64,000 nt of DNA from JANXSS01 sp040385645. Its GTDB lineage: Bacteria; Pseudomonadota; Gammaproteobacteria; Burkholderiales; Burkholderiaceae_D. Location: positions 1 to 64,000 of the forward strand of contig JAZKGZ010000002.1 in assembly GCA_040385645.1 (NCBI GenBank), in the 5' to 3' direction. Below the pieces are notes generated by a model, which saw nothing but the letters and a program-made list of their open reading frames with translations, did no database searches and had not been told where the DNA came from. Below are positions 52,991 to 62,730 of this stretch, piece after piece; position 1 is the first letter of the stretch, and every line of letters begins with the position of its first letter. A program made the position numbers and the translations under genes.

Positions 52991-54328
52991 TTACTTGGAT
53001 TTTTCTGTCGGCTTCCAAAAACGGTTCATCATCGGTTTGACACTGGCACCGTGCAGCAAAATCGACAGCGTGATCACAATCAACGTCAATTGAATCATGT
53101 CTTTTGCCAGCGCCGTTGGCAAGCCGTGCTGAATTGCATACATGAGGTAATAGATCGAGCCGATACCCCTCACGCCGAACCAGGCTGTCATACCTTGCAA
53201 GCTCCACGGCACGCGCGAGCCGATCAGGCTGAGTAGTACGCTCACCGGACGGGCGATAAAAAACAGAAATAGCGCCAGGCCAACGGTGCGCCACGACCAG
53301 TAATCCATAAACATCATTCCGCCCAATAAGAGTATCAACAACAATTCCGACAGCCGCTCCAGATGTTCTTCGAAGATCAGGCTTTCGGTAGAAACGATCG
53401 GTGGCGCATCTTTTTTGTCGACAGGTTCAGAAGCTTGTATGTCCGGGTCGATGGCCTGCGCGGGCGCGGCGTCGGTGGTTTTAGAAGTGTTGGCGCCTTT
53501 GGTTTCGGTGCGGCCGGCCAGCTTCAGCTCGGTTTGACGCAGCGCAACACCAATGAAAAACACCGTCAAAAACCCCCAGGCGCTGACCGATGCACTCACG
53601 CCATAGCCGACTGCGATCAGGCCCAGGCCCACCAGATCGTCAAGCACTTCATGCTTGGGCTCGCGCGAACGCATCTCCCAACTGAGCCAGGCCAGCGCTG
53701 CGCCGAAAGCGACGCCGATCACGACCGCAGCAGCCGTGGCCCACAATACATCAACCATTACCCAGCGAACGCCGTACTCGCCCAATTCATGCAAGCCAAG
53801 TAGACCCAGCCCGAGCATGACAAACGGAAAAGCAGTGCCATCGTTCATGCCGGCTTCGCTGGTAAGCGTAAAGCGCAACTGGTCTTTGTCGCCATGGTGG
53901 CGGGATTGGACATCGGTCGCCAGCACCGGGTCGGTAGGCGCGAGGATCGCGCCGAGCAAAATTCCTGCGCCAAGGGGCAGATCGAGCACGTAGTAGCCGA
54001 AACCGGCGACCAGTGCCACCGTGATTGTCATAGAGATCCAAGCCAGGCGGATCGGTGGCCTCCAGTGCAACATCTTGACCGGCACAGGCATCTTTACCCC
54101 GGCAGAGAAAAGCGAGATCAGTACTGCGACCTCGGTCAGTGCTTCCAGCAGCGCCGACTGCTCCAGCGGATCGAATTTAAACAAACCGAGAACAGTCGGC
54201 CCGGCAATCAATCCGACGGCCAGATAGAAAATAGACGATGTGAAAGGCGATCTTTGCAAAATCGTCGAACTCAAGCCACGCGCGAGCAGCAAAAATCCGA
54301 TCAGGAGAAACCATTGAATCGTTGTCAT
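52991..54328 (-). CDS. NhaP-type cation:proton antiporter
   Basis: This 445-residue CPA1 antiporter exchanges Na+ or K+ for H+. The membrane helices carry APTDPVLATDVQ and EAGMNDGTAFPF, holding the ion-binding residues, and WFGVRGIGSIYYL. A polar loop at about residues 270-320, rich in Ala, Thr and Asp, interrupts the helices. It converges with the CNNM gene and is divergent from the chemoreceptor gene. Confidence 0.9.
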   Translation of the reverse strand: MTTIQWFLLIGFLLLARGLSSTILQRSPFTSSIFYLAVGLIAGPTVLGLFKFDPLEQSALLEALTEVAVLISLFSAGVKMPVPVKMLHWRPPIRLAWISMTITVALVAGFGYYVLDLPLGAGILLGAILAPTDPVLATDVQSRHHGDKDQLRFTLTSEAGMNDGTAFPFVMLGLGLLGLHELGEYGVRWVMVDVLWATAAAVVIGVAFGAALAWLSWEMRSREPKHEVLDDLVGLGLIAVGYGVSASVSAWGFLTVFFIGVALRQTELKLAGRTETKGANTSKTTDAAPAQAIDPDIQASEPVDKKDAPPIVSTESLIFEEHLERLSELLLILLLGGMMFMDYWSWRTVGLALFLFFIARPVSVLLSLIGSRVPWSLQGMTAWFGVRGIGSIYYLMYAIQHGLPTALAKDMIQLTLIVITLSILLHGASVKPMMNRFWKPTEKSK

Positions 54329-54588
54329 GCAAATCCTGGAAAATTATCGAGCGATCGAGCCGTATCAGGATGCCGAGGTAACGGCTCAGCAACACTTTGC
54401 TCAATTTTTTGCGCACCATGCGTACGGGTTAGGGGATGCATGCTATCCGAGGAATCCGATCGGCCTTGTCACTGAACTAACATTGCACCGAAAAATAGCT
54501 GATCCGGCACAAGCTTTCTTCGAGTAAAGTTACTCATGTCGGCATATCGGACATCTCGCTTGCCGGCTCTTGATTCCACTGCAGGTAT
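54329..54588. other. Divergent region between antiporter and chemoreceptor genes
   Basis: These 260 bases separate two divergent genes and should hold promoters for both. I see no clear repeats or operator. Confidence 0.4.
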
Positions 54589-56172
54589 TTGTCGGGTGAG
54601 CGTATAAAGAATCTGAAAGTTGGCCATCGGCTCGGTGTGGCATTCGGCATCTTGATTCTGTTCATTCTTGCCATCAGCCTGGTGGCGATCCAGCGCTTGA
54701 GCGACCAGAACCAAAGCGCCGATGTCACGATCAATACCGTCTATCCGCAAGCAGCCGCAGCGCAAAACGCGGCATTCCTGGCAGTCGACAACTCGCGGCT
54801 GGTACGTAACCTGATTCTGCGTCCGGACGAACGAAGCCTGGCCGCCAACGAGGAAAGCCTGCGTAAGAATCGTGCACGCATCGATGCATTGATGAATCAA
54901 ATTGAGAAAGCTGCGATATCCGATGTCGAACGCAAACTGGTGGCCGTGATCCGGCAAACGGGCACGGCATATTTTCGTTACACCGACGAAGTCATTCAAT
55001 TAGGGCTGGCAAACGATATCCGTCAGGCCACCAAAACGTTGTATGGGCCGGACTACAAATCTCAGGATCTTTACATGGCCGCCTTGCAAGCGATGGTGCA
55101 ACATCAGGAAAAGCTGATGAAAGACGGAGGCCGGCAAACCCAGGCTGCGTTTCAACAAACCCTGGTGCTGCTGGCCAGCCTGGGTGGGATTGCCGCCGCT
55201 ATCGGCATTGCCTTTGCCTACGTGATCGCCCGATCGATCACCCGCCCCCTGCGGCATTCGGTGACAACGGCAACGACCGTGGCTGCCAGCGACTTGACGG
55301 CGCATATCGAGGTGAGCTCTACGGACGAGTTAGGTGAATTGCAACGCGCCATGCGCCAGATGACCAGCAATCTGCTCGATACCATCGTCCAGGTACGTAC
55401 CGGCACCGAAGCGATCGCAGCCGCCTCGGGAGAAATTACCGCCGGCAACATCGACCTGTCGGCTCTTACCCGGCAACAGGTTATATCGCTGGCCAAGACA
55501 ACCGCTTCGGTCACACAGCTTACCGAAACCGTACAACAGAATGCCGACCACGCACGCCAAGCCAGTGCATTGGCCGCGACCGCTTCCAGCGTTGCCAGCA
55601 AGGGTGGCACAGTGGTCACGGAAGTCGTCGACACCATGAGTTCGATCAACGCTTCCTCGCGTAAGATCGTCGATATCATCGGCGTCATCGACGGCATCGC
55701 CTTTCAAACGAATATTCTGGCGTTGAATGCCGCGGTCGAAGCGGCACGTGCCGGCGAACAGGGCCGCGGCTTCGCTGTCGTGGCAGCTGAAGTACGCACT
55801 TTGGCACAACGCTCGGCTGCAGCGGCGAAGGAAATCAAGATGCTGATCGGTGCTTCGGTAGAAAAAGTCGCGAATGGCGCCAAGCTGGTCGATCAGTCGG
55901 GTACGACCATGAAAGACATCGTCGAAAGCGTCAAGCAAGTCAGCGACATCATCAACGATATCTCAGCAGCCAGCCGGGCGCAAACCACAGGCATCGCGGA
56001 AATTAATGTGGCAATCACGGAAATGGACGAGGTCACGCGGCAAAATACTACCCTGGTCGAGGCGGCCGCCACATCCGCGGAATCGATGCAACATCAAACT
56101 GCGCACTTGACACGACTGATGCACGGCTTCAAAACCGAGAGCGCCTCACCGGCAAGTCCAGTCGGGCTGTAG
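54589..56172 (+). CDS. Methyl-accepting chemotaxis protein
   Basis: This 527-residue chemoreceptor has a first membrane helix (about 15-35) and a periplasmic four-helix bundle to about residue 190. A second membrane helix (about 190-215), a HAMP region (about 215-265) and a signalling domain follow, with IDGIAFQTNILALNAAVEAA. No C-terminal CheR-binding pentapeptide is visible. The start appears to be TTG (MSGERIKNLKVG...), since no ATG or GTG is in frame before the usual beginning, KNLKVGHRLG. GGGTGAG lies just ahead of KNLKVG, so another start is possible. Confidence 0.9.
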   Translation: MSGERIKNLKVGHRLGVAFGILILFILAISLVAIQRLSDQNQSADVTINTVYPQAAAAQNAAFLAVDNSRLVRNLILRPDERSLAANEESLRKNRARIDALMNQIEKAAISDVERKLVAVIRQTGTAYFRYTDEVIQLGLANDIRQATKTLYGPDYKSQDLYMAALQAMVQHQEKLMKDGGRQTQAAFQQTLVLLASLGGIAAAIGIAFAYVIARSITRPLRHSVTTATTVAASDLTAHIEVSSTDELGELQRAMRQMTSNLLDTIVQVRTGTEAIAAASGEITAGNIDLSALTRQQVISLAKTTASVTQLTETVQQNADHARQASALAATASSVASKGGTVVTEVVDTMSSINASSRKIVDIIGVIDGIAFQTNILALNAAVEAARAGEQGRGFAVVAAEVRTLAQRSAAAAKEIKMLIGASVEKVANGAKLVDQSGTTMKDIVESVKQVSDIINDISAASRAQTTGIAEINVAITEMDEVTRQNTTLVEAAATSAESMQHQTAHLTRLMHGFKTESASPASPVGL

Positions 56173-57312
56173 CGCGCCATCTGCATCGAAGCGATAACGG
56201 CGCTCGAGCCAACCGAGGCCGAATAATGTCAACACCTGCTCGTAATAATTGTTCCGGCGTTCCAGCGGTGCCGCGTTGATCACGCGCAAGTGCTGTTGCT
56301 GCAGCAGCGGCTTGCGGTCGTACACCGCCAGTATCGGCAGCAATGCCGCAGAAAATCCCACCGGCCCGTATCCCTGTGCCGCGCCACTCAAGGTATCGAT
56401 CTCTAAAGGCGGCACGCCCTGCTGCACGACATATTGGATGATCGGATCGGCTTTTGCGATCAGTTCGGCGCGCAAGGGATCGCCGGCGTCGAGCATGCCG
56501 GCCCATAGATATACGCGGATCGCATCATAGCTGCCGATCGCACGTTTTTCTTGATCGGGCAAAAAACCGACGTGGTCTTGATACAAAATCCAGTCGGGAA
56601 AATATCCTTGGTCGGCACTTTGCCGCAGCAAGCTGATCGATGTCTGCGCTATCTGGTTCCAGCCGTCGGTAGGATGGACCTTTGCCAAACGGCGCAGCAC
56701 CTGGATCGGGTAATAGCTGGGATTGAGCCTGACCGTTTTGTTGGCCAGACGGAAGGTGCGGGGTCCTGGCAATAACACCCTGCCGAGCGGCGTCAGCAAG
56801 GCTGTTTCTTCGTGCATGATGCGGGCGGCCAGCGCGCGTCCGAGATCGGCGTAGCGCGGACGATTCCAGAGCCGGCCGGCTTCGGTCAGCGCGTAGGCCA
56901 TCCACAGGTCGGCATCGGAGGCGGCGTTGTCGTCCAAGACACCCCACGAACCGTCGGCACGTTTGCCCCACTGCCATGCCGGCAGGCGGGCATCAAGATT
57001 GCCGCGCGCGAGGTGATTCGTGGTCCAGTCGAGCAGGCGTTCGAACCCGGCAGGATCGTTGGCGATCAGCGCGAACAGCATGCCATAGGCCTGCCCTTCC
57101 GAAGTCGTGACGTGGGCCGCCGAACCGTGATCGATGACACGCCCGTCGGTGCTGATAAAGCGTTTTTGAAATTGTTGCCATGCCGGCCACGCCGCCAACT
57201 CTGCGCAGCCAGCGGCAACGGCCGGGCCGGCCGTCAGGACCAGTACGATAGCTACCGGTAGCGCAGTACGCGAAATAGGCCGCCGCCACCGAGGCCACCA
57301 CCACCGCATCAT
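56146..57312 (-). CDS. bcsZ: Periplasmic endoglucanase of cellulose synthesis
   Basis: BcsZ (family GH8) trims cellulose during secretion. The 388-residue protein has a signal peptide and the catalytic acid in TSEGQAYGMLFAL. The second catalytic residue is the Asp of YDAIRVYLWAG. The C-terminal part is full length. It directly follows bcsS, with no gap between stop and start. No BcsA/BcsB synthase genes lie in this window. Confidence 0.92.
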   Translation of the reverse strand: MMRWWWPRWRRPISRTALPVAIVLVLTAGPAVAAGCAELAAWPAWQQFQKRFISTDGRVIDHGSAAHVTTSEGQAYGMLFALIANDPAGFERLLDWTTNHLARGNLDARLPAWQWGKRADGSWGVLDDNAASDADLWMAYALTEAGRLWNRPRYADLGRALAARIMHEETALLTPLGRVLLPGPRTFRLANKTVRLNPSYYPIQVLRRLAKVHPTDGWNQIAQTSISLLRQSADQGYFPDWILYQDHVGFLPDQEKRAIGSYDAIRVYLWAGMLDAGDPLRAELIAKADPIIQYVVQQGVPPLEIDTLSGAAQGYGPVGFSAALLPILAVYDRKPLLQQQHLRVINAAPLERRNNYYEQVLTLFGLGWLERRYRFDADGALQPDWTCR

Positions 57313-58035
57313 TTAGAAAGCTCGGGAAAGCCCGAAGGCGATGTAACCGGAATCGTCGCCGTCGCGCGGACGCGAAATGCCGGCCGAGCCTTCGACCACG
57401 TAACCATTCTCCAGATCGTGCACCAGTACCAGCCCATGCTGCAATGATCGATAGTTTTGCCCTTTCTGGAATGTTTCCTGGAGGCCGACGGACCAGCGGC
57501 GATCGGCCATCCACATCAATCGACCACGAGCGTAGGCGCTTTTTTGGCCAAATGCATAACTTGCCAGCGTGTTGGCGCTCAGGCGCGGCGTCAATGTCAC
57601 CGATAATTGCAATTGTGGAGTGATGGTGATGACGCTGCCGGATTTTTCATCGGCAGGCACGAACGGCCGAACCCGGGTATTGCGATAGCCGAGTGAAGTC
57701 GATAATGTGAGGGCATGTCCGGCATCCTTCCAGCCATAGCCGATGCCCGCTTCCAAACCCGGTGAACTGGCGTGAATCTGTACATCGGTGCCGGTTGCAT
57801 CGGTCGTGTCGTAGCGATAAGTCAGCCAACTGAGAATGGCGGTGTTGTACCATCCACGGCCGAGCTCGTTTCCCGCCATTGGTTTGACCACGCCTGCGTA
57901 GGTGTAGGAACTGTCGGCCGAATACTGGGTGCCGGCGATGAAAACGCCTGACGGCGAGGCGCAAAAGGCGTTGCCGGTACATACGGCGGCGGCGATCATG
58001 ACGACGGCGCGCAGGCGGGATCGGATAGCGGTCAT
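57313..58035 (-). CDS. bcsS: BcsS-like cellulose biosynthesis outer-membrane protein
   Basis: This exported protein has 240 residues. The start at 58035 (MTAIRSRLR) has AAGGAA upstream and yields a signal peptide ending NAFCASP. The mature part is a series of beta-strand segments, including LSTSLGYRNTRVRPF and GYIAFGLSRAF with a terminal Phe, as in outer-membrane barrels. BcsS is found in cellulose-producing bacteria; the function is not well known. It precedes bcsZ directly. Confidence 0.8.
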   Translation of the reverse strand: MTAIRSRLRAVVMIAAAVCTGNAFCASPSGVFIAGTQYSADSSYTYAGVVKPMAGNELGRGWYNTAILSWLTYRYDTTDATGTDVQIHASSPGLEAGIGYGWKDAGHALTLSTSLGYRNTRVRPFVPADEKSGSVITITPQLQLSVTLTPRLSANTLASYAFGQKSAYARGRLMWMADRRWSVGLQETFQKGQNYRSLQHGLVLVHDLENGYVVEGSAGISRPRDGDDSGYIAFGLSRAF

Positions 58036-58212
58036 AGAATATTCCTTTCTGACAGGCATCATATGTGGAAATGCAGCGCGGCGATATGGGTTTACTGCAA
58101 CATACGTCAACTGTTGTAGTGAGCTCATTTAGTTGCCTGCTACAGCACACGCCCACCCGTTTTCCAGACGAACCATCAGACGAAACACCAAACGAACCGC
58201 CAAACGACTCTC

Positions 58213-59724
58213 ATGAATGAAGCCGCTGCAAAAGATGTGGTGATGGTGCGCGCCATCGAGATAGCCGACCGTCAGTACGAAATTCTCAGCCAGGAAGACC
58301 GGCAACATGCCAGCCGCAGTGCACGCGAGCTCGCCCGCTGGCGCGCCTCTGAAACCGGTGCCGAACCGACCACCGAATATTTTTTGCAGCAACGCGCTGG
58401 CTTGATTCTGCAAAGACTTGCTGGTCGGCTACCCACGTTCGCGACGCTGTCGGGGCATGCCGGCGGCTTGCGCAGGCTCGGCGTCGTACTGCCGTGCCTG
58501 GCGTTGTTGGCAGGTGCCGGCCTGGACCGGATCACCGATCCGCATCGGGTAGACCTGTTGTCGCTGCCGCTGCTTTCGATCATTTTGTGGAACTTGCTGG
58601 CCTACGTGTTGCTGCTGGGATGGTTTTGCTTGCCGCGCCGTGGTACCGGTCTGGCAGATACCGCGCTCGCAAGGAAGCTGGCAGGCGGCACCATGCGCCT
58701 ACCCAGAAAACTGCCACCGGTTCTGGCCACTGGGCTATCTGCCTATATGCTGGAGTGGATACGGCTAAGCCGGCCGCTAACCGCCGCCCGCCTCGCGTAC
58801 AGCCTGCACGCCAGCGCGGCGCTGTTTGCCATCGGCGCGATCGGTTCTTTATATGCACGCGGCGTGCTCTCTGCTTATTCTGCGGGTTGGGAGAGCACTT
58901 TTTTGAGCGTGCCGCAGTTGCATACGCTGCTGTCGACGATCTTCGCACCGGCACGAGCAGTATTCGACTTGGCGGACTTTTCATTAGCCGATATCGAATC
59001 GTTGCGCTTCGCACCGAACGCAGCACAGATTCTGACGCCGCCTGTGGTTGATACGACCACCGCTGCCAGTTCGACACTGCAGGCTGGTGCGCGCTGGGTT
59101 CATTTGTATGCAGCAACGATCTTGTTGCTGGTGATCGTGCCGCGATCGATATTAGCGGGGCTGACACGCTGGCGCGCCATTGAATTGGCGAGGCGCTTTC
59201 CGCTGGGATTGGAGCAACCCTACTTTCGCCGTCTGGCCGGTGGTTTGAGCGGCAAACCAAGCCTGCTACGCGTATTGCCTTATAGCTTCACGGTAGACGA
59301 AGCGCGCGACCAGGGCCTCACGCAGGTCGCCGCGATGCTGCTCGGTGAAGAATCGCGCGTGATGCTGCGACCCTCGAGTGCGTACGGGCACGCAGCGCCA
59401 GAGCGCCTCGGCGACGCTCACCCCGATCTTGCCGATGTCGATCTCACAGCGGTTTTGTTTAATATGGCTGCCACACCTGAAACGCAAAATCACGGTGAAT
59501 TTCTGGATCAATTATCGGCGCAGACAACGATCGTGGCGCTGGTGGATCAATCCGGGTATCGCGAACGCCTCGGCGAGCAGGCCGGCAGTGTTCATCGACT
59601 TTCGCAGCGGGTCGCGTTGTGGCACCAATTTTGCAATACCCACGGCGTTACGATGACGATCGTTGATTTGCTTGATCCACCCCGATGTCCGCTCGACCGC
59701 GACGATGACACGTATCCGGCATGA
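58213..59724 (+). CDS. DUF2868 family membrane protein
   Basis: This 503-residue protein has several membrane helices (about 95-115, 120-140, 190-215 and 295-320) and a C-terminal soluble part. In Burkholderiales and relatives DUF2868 genes commonly precede a DUF3482 GTPase gene, as here, with a four-base overlap. Function is unknown; co-occurrence suggests the pair works together at the membrane. Confidence 0.85.
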   Translation: MNEAAAKDVVMVRAIEIADRQYEILSQEDRQHASRSARELARWRASETGAEPTTEYFLQQRAGLILQRLAGRLPTFATLSGHAGGLRRLGVVLPCLALLAGAGLDRITDPHRVDLLSLPLLSIILWNLLAYVLLLGWFCLPRRGTGLADTALARKLAGGTMRLPRKLPPVLATGLSAYMLEWIRLSRPLTAARLAYSLHASAALFAIGAIGSLYARGVLSAYSAGWESTFLSVPQLHTLLSTIFAPARAVFDLADFSLADIESLRFAPNAAQILTPPVVDTTTAASSTLQAGARWVHLYAATILLLVIVPRSILAGLTRWRAIELARRFPLGLEQPYFRRLAGGLSGKPSLLRVLPYSFTVDEARDQGLTQVAAMLLGEESRVMLRPSSAYGHAAPERLGDAHPDLADVDLTAVLFNMAATPETQNHGEFLDQLSAQTTIVALVDQSGYRERLGEQAGSVHRLSQRVALWHQFCNTHGVTMTIVDLLDPPRCPLDRDDDTYPA

Positions 59725-61298
59725 ATAACCTGCCCGCAGACATCCAGCTGGTGTTGGTTTCCCACACAAACAACGGCAAAACTACACTCACACGCACCCT
59801 GCTGGGCGCCGATGTCGGTGAGGTGCGCGACGCCGCCCATGTTACTCAACGCTCGGAGGCCCACACGCTGCTGACCAGTCAGGCAGGCGACAAGCTGCAA
59901 TTATGGGATACCCCAGGCTTCGGCGATTCGGTGCGCCTCTTGAAACGGCTGGGCAATGCCGATAACCCGATCGGCTGGTTTCTGCGCGAGGTACTGGACC
60001 GTTATCGGGACCGGCCTTTCTGGCTCAGTCAACAAGCGCTGCGTACCGCCCGCGACACTTGCGATGTAGTGCTGTATCTGGTCAATGCTTCGGAGAGTCC
60101 GGAAGACGCCGGCTACGTACCGGCGGAAATGCAGGTACTTGCATGGTTGGGCAAACCGGTTCTCGTGTTGTTGAATCAGATCGGGCCACCGCGGCCGATG
60201 GCGCAGGAACATACCGAAGTCGACCGTTGGCGCGGGGCGCTGCAGCCTTACCCGCTAGTGCGGCAAATCGTGCCGCTGGATGCGTTCACGCGCTGCTGGG
60301 TACACGAGCGCGTGTTCTATGAGGCGCTGGGGTCGATGGTTTCGACGGACAAAATGGCTGGGCAAGCACGCTTGCTGGCTGCCTGGGATGCGCGCAATAT
60401 CGAACGTTTTTCCCAGGCGATGGCCCTGACCGTTGCGCATTTAAGTGCGGCGGCTGCGGCGCGGGAAACGATCGTATCGTCGCAGCGGCGGTTATTGAAG
60501 TCTGCCCTACAGGCAGCCGGCATTGCTCGCCCTCCGGGTAAGTCTTCAAGCAAGCCTTCGAGTCAGCCTTCAGAGCAGCATTCGGAACAAGCTCCGGACG
60601 ACGCCGCGCTGGCGATGCAAAGATTGCTCGAACGGCTGGAGCGCGATATCGTCGGTCTCACCGCCAAACTGGCGACGTTGCATCGTCTCGACGCTGGCGC
60701 TGCGGCGTCGATCATCGCCAGGGTCAATAATAACTTTGCCATTCGTGCCCCGATCGGCAAAGCGCAAGCCGGGATGCTCGGCGCATTGATCGCCGGCGCC
60801 ACGACCGGTCTTACGGCGGATTTGGCCACAGGTGGCTTGACAGCAGGGCTGGGCGCGATACTCGGTGGTGTCATGGGTGCAATCACCTTTGCCGGTGCGG
60901 CATGGGGTTTCAACGCCACGACCGACCGCCAGACACCTACGGTACAGTTCGCGCCGCCACTATTGCGCTCACTGACGGCGACCGGCGTACTACGCTACTT
61001 GGCGGTGATACATTTCGGCCGAGGGCGGGGACAATTCGTCGAGGGGGAAGCACCGGCATTTTGGCAAGCGCATGTAGAGCGCGCAGTCGCAACGCACGAA
61101 CAAAACCTGCAAGCTGTTTGGCAACTGCTTCGCGCCGAAGGCACGCGCAGTCAGGGCGAAGCCCGGTTAAGCGAGGCAGTCACGGCGATCACCGTGGCGG
61201 TCCTGCAGGATTTATATCCGGAAAGCGTGATTCCGGGGCTGCTAGCGCTATCACCCGAATATCGCCGCATTGGAGGATATTCGGTCCCGGCTTACTAA
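59721..61298 (+). CDS. DUF3482 domain GTPase
   Basis: This 525-residue protein has a GTP-binding domain at the start: SHTNNGKTTLTRTLLG (G1, with S in place of the first Gly), DTPGFGDSV (G3) and LNQIGPPR in place of NKxD (G4). A C-terminal DUF3482 region includes a Gly/Ala-rich stretch (about 350-390) that may enter the membrane. It overlaps the DUF2868 gene by four bases. Substrate or partner is unknown. Confidence 0.87.
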   Translation: MNNLPADIQLVLVSHTNNGKTTLTRTLLGADVGEVRDAAHVTQRSEAHTLLTSQAGDKLQLWDTPGFGDSVRLLKRLGNADNPIGWFLREVLDRYRDRPFWLSQQALRTARDTCDVVLYLVNASESPEDAGYVPAEMQVLAWLGKPVLVLLNQIGPPRPMAQEHTEVDRWRGALQPYPLVRQIVPLDAFTRCWVHERVFYEALGSMVSTDKMAGQARLLAAWDARNIERFSQAMALTVAHLSAAAAARETIVSSQRRLLKSALQAAGIARPPGKSSSKPSSQPSEQHSEQAPDDAALAMQRLLERLERDIVGLTAKLATLHRLDAGAAASIIARVNNNFAIRAPIGKAQAGMLGALIAGATTGLTADLATGGLTAGLGAILGGVMGAITFAGAAWGFNATTDRQTPTVQFAPPLLRSLTATGVLRYLAVIHFGRGRGQFVEGEAPAFWQAHVERAVATHEQNLQAVWQLLRAEGTRSQGEARLSEAVTAITVAVLQDLYPESVIPGLLALSPEYRRIGGYSVPAY

Positions 61299-61310
61299 GT
61301 AACTAGATAC

Positions 61311-62042
61311 TCAATCCGGCGTCCACCAGGAAGTTTGCAATGCCGTGGGCCAGTATTCCGGCTCCAAGCCTTCCAGGAAACCATCGAGAATCGGTGAATT
61401 GTGCGCGATCAATGCTGCATCCAGTTCTGCCAGATCCAGCAAATAGGGCGTCACGGGGCCGAAGTAATCGACCTGGGGACCGATCGGGCGGAACGGAAAA
61501 TGATAGGTTGTCAGCAGACGCTGCAGCGAGCGTTCTGTCGCTGCCAGTAAATGCGTGATGCCATTGCGTTTGCACGCCTGGTACATCGACTTATAAAGAC
61601 TGACAACCAGTGGCACGTGGCCATGCCGGCTGTCGGCATTTTCATCTTCATGCTTGGTGTGCGGTGCAGGTTCGCCGAAACTGCTGGCACCACGCACACC
61701 GTAAGGGCCGTCACCCCGGCGCCGATGATACCGGCGGCTGATGGCCAAGCGGGACACTTCGGCCAAATTTGGAATCTTGCGCAGTTTCTTGGCTTCCTGT
61801 GGAAAGATGTGGCAACAGTCGTACATTGGAAATCCAACCGGGCTAGGCCGTACGAGCCGTACCGTGCCGACCAACTCCTCACGCTCGTTGGTGACGCCGA
61901 AATGTAATGAGTAAGGATCGTATTCGTCGGTTTCCAAATCGTCTGGATAATCGTCCGGTTGCAGAAAATTGCGTTCCAGGCAATACACGTCGTAGCGCAA
62001 TTGGTAGCTGCGCTGTAATAGGTGAGGATGTTCGTCGATCAA
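61311..62042 (-). CDS. PEP-CTERM/exosortase-associated acyltransferase
   Basis: This 243-residue protein of the N-acyl amino acid synthase/GNAT fold (TIGR03694-like) reads QLRYDVYCLERNFLQP, EYDPYSLHFGV, ELVGTVRLVRPS and LAEVSRLAISRRYH. The start is TTG at 62042 with GAGG five bases upstream. These enzymes are found with exosortase and PEP-CTERM genes, of which none is visible here. The reading frame stays open upstream but without ATG or GTG. The product may be a signal-like N-acyl compound. Confidence 0.83.
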   Translation of the reverse strand: MIDEHPHLLQRSYQLRYDVYCLERNFLQPDDYPDDLETDEYDPYSLHFGVTNEREELVGTVRLVRPSPVGFPMYDCCHIFPQEAKKLRKIPNLAEVSRLAISRRYHRRRGDGPYGVRGASSFGEPAPHTKHEDENADSRHGHVPLVVSLYKSMYQACKRNGITHLLAATERSLQRLLTTYHFPFRPIGPQVDYFGPVTPYLLDLAELDAALIAHNSPILDGFLEGLEPEYWPTALQTSWWTPD

Positions 62043-62650
62043 GTTGACCTCGACATCACGCGGTATTTCAGCATCGTCATTGAAATGAACCCTTGTTGTT
62101 AACGTAGTTGCCTATAGGAAAGCATACACGTTGCTTTCAAGCAGACTAAATGTGTAACTTGTGTCGTTTCAGCCGAATGGCTTTTTACTACAATGGCTCG
62201 GTGAACTTAAAAAATTATCTCAGGCAAAACGATTGACGCACTGCAAAATATCCTTGAAGAAACTTTTTGAGTCAAATTTTTCGTTACCTTAAGCGATAAA
62301 AACTGGTTCGACAACCCCTAGGATTGCCGAGAGAAAATATAGTTGTGAATAGAGCATCTTAAAATATGTAAAAAACGCATTCCTTTATTGCAATAACGAG
62401 AATTTTTCCCTATGAGGCTATTTGAATTTTTATGATTCGATGGCAATCTGAAAACACAAATAAAAGTTTAAAAAATTTTGCTTTATGGAAAATATATCAT
62501 CGCTTTTCCGTGGTGAAATTGGCAATGTTTTGCAGGTTGGAGTGATTTAATGCGTAGTAGCGCACAGTCAAATCATAAGTTTTTCGAATATTTCGAATGC
62601 CCAAGCAGAATTTTCGATCGAATGGTGCGCAGCAACGAAACCCAATCAAT
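62043..62650. other. AT-rich intergenic region before the iron-uptake gene
   Basis: About 600 bases of AT-rich sequence without a convincing gene. It contains TTATTGCAATAA, a perfect 12-base palindrome at 62385-62396. It likely holds the minus-strand promoter of the acyltransferase gene. No terminator or repeat family could be recognised. Confidence 0.45.
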
Positions 62651-62669
62651 CTAAATGAGAATTATTTGC
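62651..62669 (+). promoter_or_regulatory. Fur box of the ferric-binding protein gene
   Basis: CTAAATGAGAATTATTTGC resembles the 19-base Fur consensus, with AATGAGAATTATT at its core. It overlaps the -35 box of the promoter that follows, so iron-loaded Fur would block RNA polymerase. Confidence 0.8.
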
Positions 62670-62694
62670 ACTTACGCGATTCGGCTGATATGAT
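62666..62694 (+). promoter_or_regulatory. Promoter of the ferric-binding protein gene
   Basis: TTGCAC (-35, 62666-62671) and TATGAT (-10, 62689-62694) are separated by 17 bases, 37 bases before the start codon at 62731. The -35 box is inside the Fur box. Confidence 0.7.
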
Positions 62695-62730
62695 TTACCC
62701 CACTCCTTCACTACCATTCACATCTATTTC

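Noticed and set aside
62281..62330. Sequence resembling a tRNA T-arm (GGTTCGACAACCC)
   Set aside because: No acceptor stem, anticodon arm or D-arm could be placed around it.
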